From assembly GCA_018136815.1 (NCBI GenBank), contig CM030937.1:504553-568552 (forward strand): a stretch of 64,000 nucleotides of DNA, written 5' to 3'. This document shows, in pieces, positions 18,180 to 30,025 of this stretch (its first letter is position 1; every line of letters begins with the position of its first letter). The DNA is from Isochrysis galbana. Lineage: Eukaryota; Haptophyta; Isochrysidales; Isochrysidaceae. The notes under the pieces were generated by a model. That model saw nothing but the letters and a program-made list of their open reading frames with translations. It searched no databases and had not been told where the DNA came from. The position numbers were made by a program, and so were the translations under genes.

Positions 18180-20846
18180 ATGATCGTGGTTACCTCCTGG
18201 TCCGCACTCGGCATCTTGCTTCTGGTCGGCCACCTCGCGAGAAGGTACTCCAGGCTGTTGCGAGCGCTCCACCTGCCCGCCTCCGTCGTGGGGGGCATCG
18301 TCGGATGGCTCTTCTTTGCCGTCTGCGACGTGACGGGCGCGGGGGTCATCATGGAGGAGTGGTTTTCAGTCGGTTGGGATGTGCTGCCAGGCTTCTGCAC
18401 CAATATTGTCTTCTGCTGCCTCTTCTTGGGTACACCCGTGCCAAGCTTCGCGGATGTGCTCGCCTCGCCCCGGAGAGAGCAGGCGAGCCGAGTATGCTCC
18501 TTGCTTGTCAATCATGCAACCTCCCCCTATTATGCACCGCCCCCTATTCGCACTAAGACGCCGTATGCCTGCCGTACGGTGTGCCGCAACATCAGCCTAC
18601 CCGCATCGCCTCTATCTGCAACATTGGAACCGCCGCCCATCTACGCATGTTGTGTGACCTGTTGATTGCTATTTCCCCTCGATCCTGAACAGCTCATATA
18701 TGGCCTTATTGTCGTCTTTGGCCAGTATTCCGTCTCGTGCTTGCTCACAATGATTTGCCAGTTGATCGACCACCGGTGAGCGCTAGCCAGATGCTCGCCC
18801 TCTGCCCCAGCAATCGTGACTCGCACGACGCGGTACCCATTAGGGCGCAGCACCCCGTCGTCACTTGCGCTGTGATGCACTACCTGCCGGTTTACAACTG
18901 CGCAGGTTACGCGCTCCGTTCGCCACTATAATGCCATTCGGATATGCCGGTGGGCCCGTCGTAGCGGAAGCTATGAAGGACCTCTTTGCAGCTGACTCGT
19001 TCGATTACACCGATGGCTATCCGCTCTCCCTGCTATCGGCCACCGTCGGCATGTTTGCGGGCGTCATTCTCGGAGCTATCCTCGTCAATCTGGCCCCACT
19101 CAGCACACCTTTGGGAGGCGCACGAGGCGCGCCGCCTGGGCGCACTGCGACAGGGGATGGCATGTGTTGTGCTAGCTCCGCAACCGCGGCAGCTCGCCCC
19201 CGCACCACCTTGGTGCGGAGGCTGCGCAAGTCCATGGCCGACTTGGCGGCGACTGCCCCCGACTCGGACCACTATCCCTCTCGGGTGCGTCCCGCAGCCA
19301 CGGCAATGAGGTGGTTTTGCAGCCCATCGAAGAAAGACGAGTTGGGTTGGGAAAGTGCGGTCCCCGCCTGCTGCTGCGGATTGTTCGTGCCGAATACCAA
19401 CGCTTACACGTCCTTTGCTCTCGCGCCACAACTGTGCCTTGCAGATGCGTGAGCATGTCGGTGTGATGCATCAGACCGTGTCCGTGGAGTCAGTCGACTC
19501 GCTGGCCTTCCACTTGTGTATCACCTCGCTCACCCTCTTTGGAGGCTACTTGATGCGTATTCCTGTTGTGTTGATTGAGCAACTCTTCCCCACCGGCAGC
19601 TTTTGGGAACGGTCAAACTTACTATCGGTAAGAGATCTCACATCGTGCGGGCACCTCGCTAGTGCGGCGTATGAGGCGGCCACCACACGCGGCACATCAC
19701 ATGCTCTCGCTCTTCGCCACCTGTCGCGCCGTGCTCCTTGAGCCAGAGTTTCTCCTTCCTCCTTCAGGTCCTTCCTCTCTTTCTCTTTTGCCTCCTCGCC
19801 GGTCTTCTCATACAATCGATCATCGACTCGACAATGACCGACAAGACAAATGGTCAAAGCTTCATTGACCGGCAGACAATCGTACGCATCTCGAACACAT
19901 CGCAGGTGGACAGAGGCACTGCTGCACAAGACCCGACAGCCAGCTCGGTGATCCCTCTCACTAGTCGCATGCGTGTACCCCATTCCAACTAGGGTGTGCC
20001 GACTAGACTTTGGCATCTTGCTATGAATCTCAGGATATTCTGATCGTCACCGCCATCGCGCGCCTCGGCCGCAACGGGCTCCCACCTGGCATCGTCGGCC
20101 TAGGCCCCTTCTTCAGTGTCATCGCCCGCTCTGGGATTCCTTTCTTGCTCGTTTGCGCAGGTGGGCTTGTGTGGGGCGTACTGTCGTTTTGGTACGTGGC
20201 GCCGCTGCTCCTCCCCGACTTTTGGGCCGAGAGAGCTCTCGTCGAGTTTGGGGTTTCAATCGGAGCCACCTCCACGGGTATGCTCCTTCTGCGGATGGTC
20301 GATCCTGACAACTCCACCCCTGTACTGCGAGATTTCACGTGCAAGCAGATTTTTCACGTCCTTATTACTGGGGGAGGCTTCTTTGACGTGCTCGTTCCCA
20401 TCCCACTCACCTCGACGAGCGATTCGTGTCTACCCTTATTGATTGCCACGATTGTTCTGATCGGAATTTGCCTCTGCTTTCATCCGACCTTGCACCGGCG
20501 CATACGCGCGTGCTTGCCAGGTTCCAGCACTGCGCCCGTACTCTCGCGGACCGCTGCCGCTCGGACGGCCGAGATGGCTTTGGCGGTTGAGGCAGTCCGA
20601 GGAGCCTACGTTCCCGCCGACGATAGCCATACTGACTTGAGCACACGAGCAGCGCGTAGCTCGCACGGGGGTGTTACCTGGGAGAACATCGCAGCCCGCG
20701 GGACGGGGAGCGCCGACGAGTCAGTACCCGGGCGAAATGTTGGCGGTGCAATGGAGGACGTCGGCGAGGTCGCCGCCAGATTAGGCCAACGAGAGCCCCT
20801 CGGCATCGCAGGATGGAGGCGTTCAGAAGGGGTCGATTGGTTTTGA
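18180..20846 (+). CDS. GltS-type sodium/glutamate symporter (6 exons)
   Basis: Exons: 18180-18491, 18693-18775, 18906 to about 19359 (or 19386), 19445-19627, 19768-19905, 20034-20846; all introns GT-AG and frame-preserving, about 661-670 residues. Family marks across the exons: ALGILLLVGHLARR and LHLPASVVGGIVGW at the start, a re-entrant-type GYAGGPVVAEAMKDLF in exon 3, SFIDRQTIVRIS in exon 5, and FGVSIGATSTGMLLLRMVDP with TPVLRDF in exon 6. The last motif is the second GltS signature. Helices are predicted throughout; a long hydrophilic insert (exon 3 end) and a 130-residue hydrophilic tail make it longer than bacterial GltS (about 400). Role: sodium-coupled glutamate uptake across plasma or organelle membrane. 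The start could lie upstream, since an open frame with another hydrophobic segment precedes 18180 without an in-frame ATG. The donor of intron 3 is ambiguous. Confidence 0.85.
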
Positions 20847-21871
20847 AGCTGATGCCTTGTGACGTTGACTCCATCTTTCGTCCAGCAGCACGGTGGTTTC
20901 CACGGGACTGCGCAAATCTTCTTCATGCTCGCTCCCCTTTACCGAAGTGCTTCGGCGTGACGCATTCTTTCTCTTCTAGAGCCGGATAGTCCACGGGTAG
21001 GCGTCTTCAAAAGGCTCACCTTCTGTACGGGTCGTCCAGCCTTGGACCTGGCCAACCGGCCCATGTGCTTCATACCTTGCGCGCGCATATTGTAACAGCA
21101 TCCCTCACTGTCCATTTATGCCGGGATGCCGAGCAGCAAATGTGCTACTTTCCACTCCGGTGCTCCTCGATCATTTATGTAAATTGTTGATTTCGCACTC
21201 CAAGCCATCTACCAAACGCTGCGAACACTGCGAGCGCGCACGCTATCGCTATCGCTGCTCCTACTTATGACGCTTCGTTTAAATGGTTCGTGTTGTGCCG
21301 CGTGCACACGGCTGATCTCTTGCGATCCGCCCGCTGCTTTATATAGCCACAAAGGCCTGCAGGCTGCCATCGTCATCGTGCGCGTAACAGCAAGCTAGAA
21401 GATTCACGTGCTTTATGCTTTCCTTCTTCACTTCGCGCAGCCAACGCCTAAGCAAAAGCAGCACGAAAAGCTTCCGCCGTATAAGTAGTTAAAAAGCACG
21501 CGCTGACGCCTAAAGTTACAACACCTTTCCCCGATACGCTGCGTGATGTGCTACATGCTACATCGGAGTGTACCGGCTCCCGTTTCTGCTATTCGCTTGC
21601 GTCCGCCCTACGTAGCTGTCGCACCTGCTGCGGCGCCCATCGGGATTTGGTTGGGCGGCCTACGTAAGCGAGCACACTGCATGGGAGGGGGGGGATGGGG
21701 ATTCTTGGGGCTGCTCTGCGCCTTGGCTTCTCCTACCTTGCGCTGTACCTCCCACCACGCCGCCGACAACAATATGCGTTCGGCACCCGAAGCAAATGAA
21801 CGATCACCGAATAAATCAATAGTGGTAGTAGGGTGTACAAACTCACGGCAAGCTGCCCAAGGAGCAGATAT
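20847..21871. other. Intergenic, no gene seen
   Basis: Contains the 3' flanks of the symporter and, on the opposite strand, the macro-domain gene. A plus-strand open frame at 21543-21875 has no recognisable content and is not called. Confidence 0.4.
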
Positions 21872-22681
21872 CTAGGAGGCGTCCTCGAATCTCTCAGAGG
21901 CGGGCCCGTCACGTTGCCAAGCTTGCGCTGCCGGTGCCGAGTTCATCTCACTGTCGATTGCACAAAGTAGCGCCTCAGCAATGTCGTCCCGCTGCACCGC
22001 CACGTGAACCACGTGTAGCACGTCTGTGCCCCCCCTCCAATACAAAAGCGCGTGGGTAGCTGCCCGCGCCGCATCCTCAACAGGTGCTCCCCGTGCACCT
22101 GCTCCAAGTAACGGGATTGCCAAGCTGGATATACTCGCCTCGGCAGCTGCTGTGAGGGCGGAGTGATACGTAGAAACCATTAGCCTCCTCCACGCTCCGA
22201 CACGTCCATCTTCACCTGCTGATGTGTAGGCTGGCGCATGCGGATACACGGGCGCAACTGCGTGCACCACATATTGATAGCTGTCAAGGAGCTCACCTGC
22301 TGCCGGCGTGCAGACTGCATGCCCCACCCGGCACCGCTCTCCTAGGTCCCCTCCTCTCTGATACGGCACGGCGTGCGCCAAGCGTAACAGCTCTGCACCT
22401 CCAAACTCGTGCACAAGCCCATCAACAGTCTGGCACGGATAGACGATCGCACTGGCGCGGGCGCCTGGCAGTCGCGCCTCCGCCTCTGCGGGCGTGAATT
22501 GCGTGCCGTCCAGCCGCTCGTTGGCAGGCGTGACGAGAGCAGCGGACTCGACTGGCGGGTGCGAGACGATGCACGGCGTCAGCACGAGCTCGAGCCGGCG
22601 CAGCGCACCACGCACACCACGAGAGCTCCAGCAGCCTACCCTCTGGTGGAGCTGCAGCCGTCGCATCCCAGCTGCATTCAT
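21872..22681 (-). CDS. Macro-domain protein (ADP-ribose binding/hydrolase-like)
   Basis: 269 residues from the ATG at 22681 (another ATG lies five codons in). After a basic N-terminal extension the macro fold is clear: ALVTPANERLDG (48-59, the 'V-N-A-A-N' strand), VDGLVHEFGGAELLR (86-100), RCRVGHAVCTPAGELL-like segment (117-132, the T-G-x-A-x-x-T strand), YVVHAVAPVY (137-146), the helix YHSALTAAAE, and SLAIPLLGAGARGAP (186-200, phosphate-binding G-x-G-x-x-G loop). The family binds ADP-ribose and often removes it from proteins or deacetylates O-acetyl-ADP-ribose. The first-strand Asn (N54) and the loop glycines are kept, favouring binding; hydrolase activity cannot be judged. No introns, no targeting signal obvious. 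Confidence 0.8.
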   Translation of the reverse strand: MNAAGMRRLQLHQRVGCWSSRGVRGALRRLELVLTPCIVSHPPVESAALVTPANERLDGTQFTPAEAEARLPGARASAIVYPCQTVDGLVHEFGGAELLRLAHAVPYQRGGDLGERCRVGHAVCTPAAGELLDSYQYVVHAVAPVYPHAPAYTSAGEDGRVGAWRRLMVSTYHSALTAAAEASISSLAIPLLGAGARGAPVEDAARAATHALLYWRGGTDVLHVVHVAVQRDDIAEALLCAIDSEMNSAPAAQAWQRDGPASERFEDAS

Positions 22682-22870
22682 TCATACCACTCCGTCGCTC
22701 CTCCTAAAGTATTAACTACATGAAGCAAATTTATGAAGAAAACGTCGCGTTGGCGACGAACTACTCGTGGTCGCTCTTCACACCTTGATCTCCCTAAATA
22801 TGGGGGAGACGGTCGCCAAGCACCCCAGATACGGTGGATACGCTCCGGCCTCGAGGAGGCTGGCATCATC

Positions 22871-22927
22871 AAGAGGAGGAGAGGAGGAGAGGAGGAGAGG
22901 AGGAGAGGAGGAGAGGAGGAGAGAGGG
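22871..22927 (+). repeat. (GAGGAGAG)n short tandem repeat
   Basis: About seven units of GAGGAGAGGAG-type sequence just before the LTR-like repeat at 22935. Confidence 0.9.
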
Positions 22928-22934
22928 GGAGCGT

Positions 22935-23105
22935 TAGAACTTCTAGCGTCGTATCATCTTGTCAGCTAGCATTCCTAGCCACATACACCGGACGAGCCAT
23001 GCGCCAACCATCGCGGGGTAGGGGCTCCGTTGCCGTCGAAGGGCTACGGTCTACGGTCCCGCAGCACTAAGGTTATACTAACACAACAATAACAATAAAA
23101 CTCTG
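22935..23105 (-). repeat. LTR-like repeat, inverted partner at 51590-51775
   Basis: Sequence from GTTAGAACTTCTAGCGTCG to AACAATAAAACTCTGACGC matches 51590-51775 in reverse complement, with small indels. It lies downstream (in minus-strand sense) of the Copia RNase H remnant, where a 3' LTR would be expected. A more distant relative lies at 30440-30560. The element boundaries are not defined. Confidence 0.75.
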
Positions 23106-23395
23106 ACGCTCCCCCATCGCCAAAGGCGAAACCCTGATTCTCCCAATCGTTGCCATTCCCGAGAAAGGTACAAGCTTACCTTCGAGGCTGAAATGTGCTC
23201 AAGCGTCAAAGACATAGGCCAGCAACAATTCTTCGCCTAAGTCGGCGGCGATCCAAACCTGTAACATTCCTGCGTCGTGACCCAGCACCTGGTTACCTAG
23301 TTGAGGTTGAATGAAGTGGAGGCTATTACCAAGCAAGTGACATGAAACATGAAGTCAGAGAATGGGGCATGCGGGGTTAAATCCAAGATGTTGGA

Positions 23396-23880
23396 TTAAT
23401 TTGATGTTCCCAGCGCGAGGTTGCGAAATTTTACGAATTTATTCTTCTCAAGCGCCTTGGTCATCATATCAGCGATCTATCTGATCTTCAGTCGATATCC
23501 ACATCGGTATGGAAACACGATACACGATCGAGATATTGTTTGCGACCAAACCAGATCCAATTCCAATTGTCGTAGTGTCGAGTGCGTCCTTTTACGCCAG
23601 GGTTCTTGATGGACGCAACGGTAGCTGAGTTATCGCAGAAGATTGTTGCCGGGAGTTTATATTCGGCTTCGAGAAACTCGAGAACATTGAGTACGAAGCG
23701 AAGGTCTTTAGCAGCATTGGTGTAGGCGGCGATTTCGGCCTCAGCGGAGCTTTGTGGAATAATCTTGAGTTTGCGAGCGGAGTATGAGATAGCGGCACCG
23801 CAGTATTTGATGATGTGGCCGGCGAAGGGCGTCGGTGAACTCCCCCATGATGCGTCGGAATAAACTTCAATGTCCGGACG
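23396..23880 (-). pseudogene. Ty1/Copia retrotransposon RNase H remnant
   Basis: Reading the minus strand from 23880, a clean frame gives the Copia RNase H core: VYSDASWGSS (first D), AISYSARKLKII, SSAEAEIAAY (E), TIFCDNSATVASIKNP (second D), then GRTRH. A stop follows after a 4-bp insertion; in the next frame the normal pol end continues (ADMMTKALEKNKF...) to a TAA at 23396. Integrase and reverse transcriptase are gone: at 23881 the sequence switches to the dispersed GTGCAACTCGAGGTTCC repeat. This is a truncated dead element. Confidence 0.88.
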
Positions 23881-23883
23881 GTT

Positions 23884-24104
23884 GGTGCAACTCGAGGTTC
23901 CCTTCTTTTGTTACATCCTTTTCGTCTATTTGGGTACAAAATTTGTATTGACCCCTAACATAGACACTATTCTCTTCCGTACACCATACCGATGTTTATC
24001 TCGGTATTTGATGGTGGGGATGATTATGAAACGTATCATAAGGAATATGAATACACACAATGCAATCGCCCCAAGAATAGTCAATACCAACTAGGGGTTG
24101 GCAG
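23884..24104. repeat. Dispersed GTGCAACTCGAGGTTCC repeat and AT-rich tail
   Basis: GTGCAACTCGAGGTTCC(C)TTnTTTTGT is shared with 2098-2130 and, in part, 2657-2715, and appears inverted near 45305. The sequence after it (TTGTATTGACCCCTAAC) resembles 2150-2170. Marks a repeat family whose edge cut the Copia remnant. Confidence 0.7.
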
Positions 24105-24215
24105 AAATATCCGGATATATCCATTGGATATTTGGGCAGATTTTGGCAGGATTAGATATCTCCCGGATATTTGGGTGGGAGCCTTGGATACTTGACGGAT
24201 ATTTGGGTGGTCGAG
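24105..24215 (+). repeat. GGATATTTGGG(C/TGG) minisatellite
   Basis: Four or five diverged units of GGATATTTGGGTGG/CAG, at about 24123, 24160, 24198 and neighbours. Non-coding. Confidence 0.75.
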
Positions 24216-26136
24216 GGGCGCCTGAGCGAAAACAAAACCCCCAATCAAGAAAACAAAACCATTGAGGGTTGAGGGGCTCGTGGCTTGCTAGGGGGTCACC
24301 AGCGAAGTCCCATAGAAAGTAGATAGATGGTGGATACGTGAATATAGTGGCTAAATATGTAATATTGTAGATGATTGCGACAGACATAGACTGCGGGCAA
24401 GACGATGCGCAGAGGTGAAGGCCTGCTCCTGCCTCCTACTCCCGCCCACCGCCCCCAGGCCCCAGGCCCGCTGCCATCACGCCACACGGCAACGACTTCG
24501 CAGTGTTGGAACTACGTCATATTAGCATCCTAGAATTTTTATTGTGCCCAGACACCTAAAACAGTCGCTATCTAATAGATCCCCATCTTGAAACCGAAAA
24601 ACTCGAACGCGAAAAGCGATTTTTTTGTATACGAATGTTGAAGACTACGGTCATTGACGTTCAACGACCCACGGGCAGATTCACACATACAGACTCACAG
24701 GGCACCTAAGACGCTCGACCCAGTGGATTGGGGCCCTACTCGGCATTCCCTACTACTTTGCCGCAGGGATCTACCCGCGAGCGACGAAATCACGCTCGCT
24801 ATGGCCTACTGAAGTCGGGCCCCAGAGGCCCTTTCGAGCGCTGGCAACGCGACCTGCAGTGGGGGTACATGGCGCCCGCGCGCGGGTGCTTCCGCGGCGC
24901 CTGCGGCCACCTTAGACCAGAATCCGAGGCCTGACGCCAAAAAAGAGCCCTCACAACGAATTGCTGCCCCCCCACACCAGCTGGCATGCTGACGAGGGCG
25001 TCTCGTACAGCGAGAGGCCGGCATTTGCCGGCCCCTGGACGATCGCCAACGCGATGGACCCCACCTGGACCGCGACGGGAGTAGGCAGCGCACCCATGCC
25101 GATGCAGGCCCGGCCATCTCGATCCCTCTGGCCTGCCTTCCAGAGGAGCCCTGGCCGGTGGCCCATCGGACACCCCTCTCCGAGGCGCCATCGCAGTGGA
25201 CCGAAGTCCGAAGAAGCCCTCTTCACAGTCGACTTGAGCACAGAAGAAACCGGGCGTTTACGGGAGAATCAAGTGTTTTATTTTCGTTGATCCTATCATT
25301 AAAATACGTTTGTTTTGACCTCTATTATCACGGTCATATAGGCTTGATATGACCGTTGGTCGCTCACATGACATCGCACGGGCCATGCTACGCACAAACA
25401 TCACAAGTATGTGACGCTCGACGCCATTGATGCAAAATTTTGATCGATCGGAAGTGCGGCAGATCACCGTCGCCGTCGCGCAACGCGCAACGCAAACTCC
25501 AGACGCTGAAGGTGATCACGCACACGCGCACACTCGCAACGTCATTACAGGGCGTGCAAGCTGGCACACAACCAGCGGGATTGTAATGTGCGCTGCAACT
25601 ACGCTGGGTGCCCCCGCGACCCGATCGCTTGGGGTCTCCGCAAGGATACCAATTATGGAATCGCTCGGCGCGCTCGCCAGGCGCCCGAGCACTTGCTAAC
25701 CCCACGGCTGTCGGGCGCTGTTAAGTGGGTTGTCAGGGCAAACCTGGGCACCCAAAGCAGGGAGATGATAGGGGAGACTCTCAGGGGGAGGGGGGCGGAC
25801 CGTGGCGAGGCTTTGGCCGTTGATAATGAGGCGGCAATGAGGCTAACATTTTCCGTTGTCTTCCCCCCCCCCTCCGAAGACTACACGGTAGTCTTTAAGA
25901 CTACGCGTTTGCGCAACCGTAATGGGCGCCTGTGGAGCGTGTGGAATGCATGCGTGAGAGTAGTGGTAATGGGCCCTAGCCGCTAGCCAATAGGAGCGCA
26001 AGGCTGCGCGCGCGGGCCGCCGAGCATCGAGAATATGATCAAATTTAGCGCCTAGTAGTATTTATTATCCCGTATTTACACGAGCACACTCTCGCCCACT
26101 CGCACCGGGTGAGGGCTCGCGATGAGGTGTGACAGC
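24216..26136. other. Intergenic, no gene supported
   Basis: Several overlapping open frames on both strands exist at 24720-25290 because of high GC, but none shows family motifs, codon-consistent hydrophobic structure or splice support. The piece 25290-26100 is likewise unassigned. A single-exon or lineage-specific gene cannot be excluded at 24720-25290. Confidence 0.4.
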
Positions 26137-28495
26137 TTACACACGAAGTCGTTGGCTGCTCTCGCCCCGCATCGCCGAGCCGAACGGCTCCGGCTCGCCC
26201 CAACCGACCGGCGCAATGCGCACTGCCTGCTTGTGCTTGCCCACCCCGTCGGGAGCGTTGGGATGCAAGACGAGCTTGAGCGCGAGCGAGTACCTCGGCC
26301 TCGACCCGGCGCAGCGATGCGGCGCACTCATGGCATGAGTCACGTCTTGGTCCATGAGGCAAACCCTCCCCGGTGCGGGCTGCACATCGAGCACCCGTCC
26401 CGTCGGCAAGTCCAGGAAGCGGGTGGGCGCACCCCACGCAGCTTCCCACTGCGGTGAAAGGTAGATGAGGGCAGTGACGAAGCGTGGCTTCCCTAGCGCG
26501 CGATTGGGATATCTGCCAAAGGCGTCCGTCCACGGCGAAGGCGGAAGTAGCATAGGGTCGGCATCGATGTGCCAGCTGAAGGCACCGTCCCCATCCGCGG
26601 CCGTCGGCGCGTTTGCGGCGATCTGTGTGATTGATCCGCCAAAGCAGGCGTCGCTCATCCGACTCACGATGATGGGCGTGGCCGAACTGGCCACATCGGC
26701 TGGTCGAAGACCCGCGTTTGCACTTTCGAGGAAGCGTGCTAGGCGCGTCTGAAGCTCCACAACGGCAGCTGGGGGGTTGTCCTCGTCGCAAAGCCGTTCG
26801 AGCGCCTCGGGGCTAAGGCCAACGCCCCCGGCGGTGTTGGCGGTGTCCCCCTCCAAGTCGGCCGATCCTTCCTCGTGCGGCACATCGGACAGCCCACCGT
26901 GCAACCACACCCGCGGGTCGGGGCCCTCCTCGGGATGCCACGGCTCGCCGCCACTCGCTAACCCCAAGCCCTCTGCGCTGATGGCGGCGAGCAGTCGTTC
27001 TCGCAGACCCTCATCGACGAGACCGTCAACCGCGACTACTTCGCTCACATCGAACCACGAGTGCGCTCCGTAGGACACGTCCCCTCCATCGATCGTGGCG
27101 TGCATCACCTTGATGGCCCTCCCGGCATCCCACCTGCCGTCACAAGCGACAGACTCATCGCCGGTGGAGAGCATGGCCAATGGCACACGCAATCGCCACT
27201 CGGCCACGTGTCGTGCTCGAGCCGCATCCAGTATCCATGGCAAAGTCTCGGCGCGCACGCTCGGATCTGGTCGGGCGCTGCAAGCGCACACCACCACCCC
27301 CTCGGCTTGGATGAGGTCGAGCGCCTCACTCACGGTGCGCAAGAGGTACTCACATGACTCGGCGGCTGCGCTGTCAGTATCCCTTGCTGCAGCCTGGTCG
27401 TCCACTTCCCTGGCGTCGGAGCCGACGCAGCCCAAGCCCACCCACTCCGCGCCCGCAAGCCCTGCGAAGAGGACCACACGCGCATCCGTCCCTTCGATGC
27501 GCTCCGCGATAAGCTCCCATCCCACCTCTGCGGCGGCGTCTTGTACCGCAGCGGCCTCGCCGTCGTCAAGACCGGACATGAGCAGGCGCGGCTGCTGAAG
27601 TTTCCACGTGCACATGCAAGGGTTGCCTCCCCTCCTGCGCAGATTCGACGTCGACGCTTCCACCGCGTTGTTGCTAGCCATCGCGAGCTGCGTTGCTTGA
27701 ACTCCGACCCCCTCAAGTTTGGTAATCACTTGTGCAGGTAGCACATCCTGGTCGTCGAGACGCGCCACGAGCTGCTCGGGCCCAAACTCGCAGTCAATCG
27801 GCCAGCCGTCCTCGCCGTGTACGGTTTGGTAGGCTGCAGCACCTTGCTCCGTCTCGTGGAGCCAGACGACCTGATAGCCTCGGATGACACCATGCTCGCA
27901 GTTGTGTGTCCAGACCACCTGCACGTTGTCGGCCCGCGCGAGCCTGTACCGCTCGGGGCTCCCGTCACCGACAGGGACATTATCAACCAGCCAGGTACCC
28001 ACCTGGGCAGAACACGGCAGGCCGGCGGAGAATGGGCATGAGGGGGCCGAGTGGAGTCGAAGACAGCGAAAAGCGAAAGCAAGCCAGTTGGAGAGGGAGA
28101 AGAGAGCCAAGGGAGTGGTGGAGAGGGAGCCATGGAAGGAGGAAAGTGATGGGTGAAGAGAGGAATGGACGAGTGGGTGAGAGAGTGTGTGGGCGGGTGA
28201 GGGTTTCTGAGGGACAAAAATAGAGGAAGTAGAGGGGTAGACCACGAGAGCAACACAGCGAGCGCGCGCGCGCGAGAGAGAGAGTTGGTAGGCATGCCTG
28301 GTAGATGAGAAGGTCTCCGCTCTCCACCCGCGCGCTCAGGTGCTCCTCGCCTCGCCCTCCGTCCTGCCACTCAAGCACCGCTCGTGCTGGCCTTCCGCGT
28401 CCTGCCTGCGCGACCGCCCTTCCCCCGCAAAGCACGGCCGAGAGGCTTAGCGCAGCCGAAAGGCTCATCACCCCAACCGCCGCCGCCGTCGCCAT
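26137..28495 (-). CDS. 2-oxoglutarate/Fe(II)-dependent dioxygenase (2 exons, GC-AG intron)
   Basis: Exon 1 28298-28495 (66 codons) and exon 2 26137-28002 (621 codons) give 687 residues. The intron 28003-28297 has a GC donor (CAG|GCATGC) and an ordinary CAG acceptor, phase 0; it joins 'DLLIYQ' to 'VGTWLVDN'. Exon 1 starts with a signal-peptide-like MATAAAVGVMSLSAALSLSAV. The C-terminal 150 residues hold the double-stranded beta-helix motif: WHIDADP (H and D, about 544 and 546), a strand PRFVTALIYLSPQW, VTHAM (distal H, about 622) and RPRYSLALKL (R, about 636, 2-oxoglutarate). These are the iron and cosubstrate ligands of prolyl-hydroxylase-like enzymes. The middle 400 residues are acidic, without known domains. 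The substrate is unknown; a secretory-pathway or extracellular hydroxylase is the likeliest reading. Confidence 0.75.
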
Positions 28496-30025
28496 CGCCG
28501 ACTGCTTCAGTCGACGAGCAGTCTAACTGTAGAGTAGTAACATTGTGTCGAATCTCGACACGTCTCTCCCCGTCCCGAGTTTTTTTTGGAGACAATTAGG
28601 TCGCGTTCCGTCGTTCCGTCGATCCATCGAACGTGGAACGGACTCGATTGAATGGCGACCGTGTATAGTCAACCCCGCTCGTCAAATTATTTTATACTTG
28701 GTTGACCCATGGGGGGGCACGAGCCCCCCCCCCTCTCCACTCCTCCCCTGCCATGGCCATGGGCCATGGGCCATGGGCAAGGCTAGGGCTAGGGCTGAGT
28801 TAGACCCATTACCCATTAACAAGTAAGTGCCATTAACCAGCACTAACAACCCATGGCCCATGGCCGGCGCAAACCGCAAACCACCTAAGTAACACCCATG
28901 AGCGCTGGGCTCATGGCCCCTAACAAGTTAACAAGTTGGGGCCCCCAACCCCAACCCTCAAGAGTCAAGAGCTCACTTACAGGCCACATGTCACATGTCG
29001 CACACCGCACACGTCTTTTCCAGCCGCCAGCCGCACCATCGAAGGCACTCGTGGGAGTGCGCTTCGTCCTGCCTGCCCCTTGCGCTGGCAGAGGGCGGAT
29101 CTCATCTTGGGGAGGGGGGCGCTTTCGGGGGGCCATGGCGCCGTGGCGCCGTGGGGAGGGGGGGGCCTCGACAGCGACGCACGCGCTGACGAGCGAGGGG
29201 AGGAGAGGGAGGGAAAGTGAATGAGGATGCGGACATGCCCGGCTGGGGTTGTGGTGGCGCTGGCGGGCTGGCGGTGCCTTGGCCTTGGGACGGGCCGCCG
29301 CGCGTGCGGGTGCGCGCGGGCTCACCTCGACGGCTCCTTGCCATCTTCTCGATGAGGGAGTGAGTGAGGCAGTGAGGGTGAGAGCCGCCACGGGCGCCGG
29401 GCGCCCCGCGACCCCCCCCCCCCCCCGCGCGCCCTCCCCCCTAGAGTTTCGCACAAGTTGCGCATATGGGCTATTTTGGGGCCCAAATTTCGCGAAAGTT
29501 TTTTGCCCATAAAAGTGGCCCAAGTTTCGAAATGAGTTTCGCGAAACTCTGACCTGGCCCTAGCCATTGATTGCCATCCCTACAAGTAGTTCTGATCTTT
29601 CATGTAAACATGAAATCAAAATTTCTCGTGAGCTCGTGAGTGAGTAGCTCGCCTCTCCCACCTCTGATAGTTGTCCTTGGCGGATCAGGATCAGCTGGTC
29701 AGTCTGAGTCAGTTTTATTACTACGTAAACTGGGAGGGGGCAGTGCAGGGGCGCGGCGGGGAGGGGGAAGGGGGAGGGGGTGTCAGGTGGGGAGTTCCCC
29801 AGGGAGAGGGGCGCGGGGGAGGGGGAGGTGATGTGATTGCAAGTCATCACAACCACTCATGTGCACGCCGTGCGTGCGTCTGCCCCCCGCGTGGGGGAAT
29901 TCTGGGCGTGGTCGCGGGGTTGGAATCACGGGGACACTCACTCCGCCCCCCCCCCCCCCCGCAAACGCAAAAACCTCCCCATCCTTAAAAGTTTAGGTGA
30001 TCCTGTACTTTAGTACTTTGATGAG
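28496..30025. other. Intergenic, repeats and possible small minus-strand frame
   Basis: Holds a CCATGGGCCATGG palindromic patch (28750-28790), GGCTAGGGCTAGGGCT, and a TTTCGCGAAA/CCAAATTTCGCG-rich patch (29430-29570) related to 10480-10590, plus poly-C runs near 29412 and 29946. A minus-strand frame of about 83 codons from an ATG near 29136, with one CxxC pair (RVRCATCDMW), could be a small gene or first exon but has no family support. 29840-29890 carries GATTGCAAGTCATCAC and GCACGCCGTGCGTGC, relatives of the 58.3-kb repeat. Confidence 0.4.

Noticed and set aside
23592-23939. 115-codon minus-strand open frame
   Set aside because: It is an out-of-frame reading over the Copia RNase H remnant, whose true frame shows the catalytic motifs.
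24720-25290. Overlapping open frames on both strands
   Set aside because: No family motifs, no splice support; explained by high GC content.
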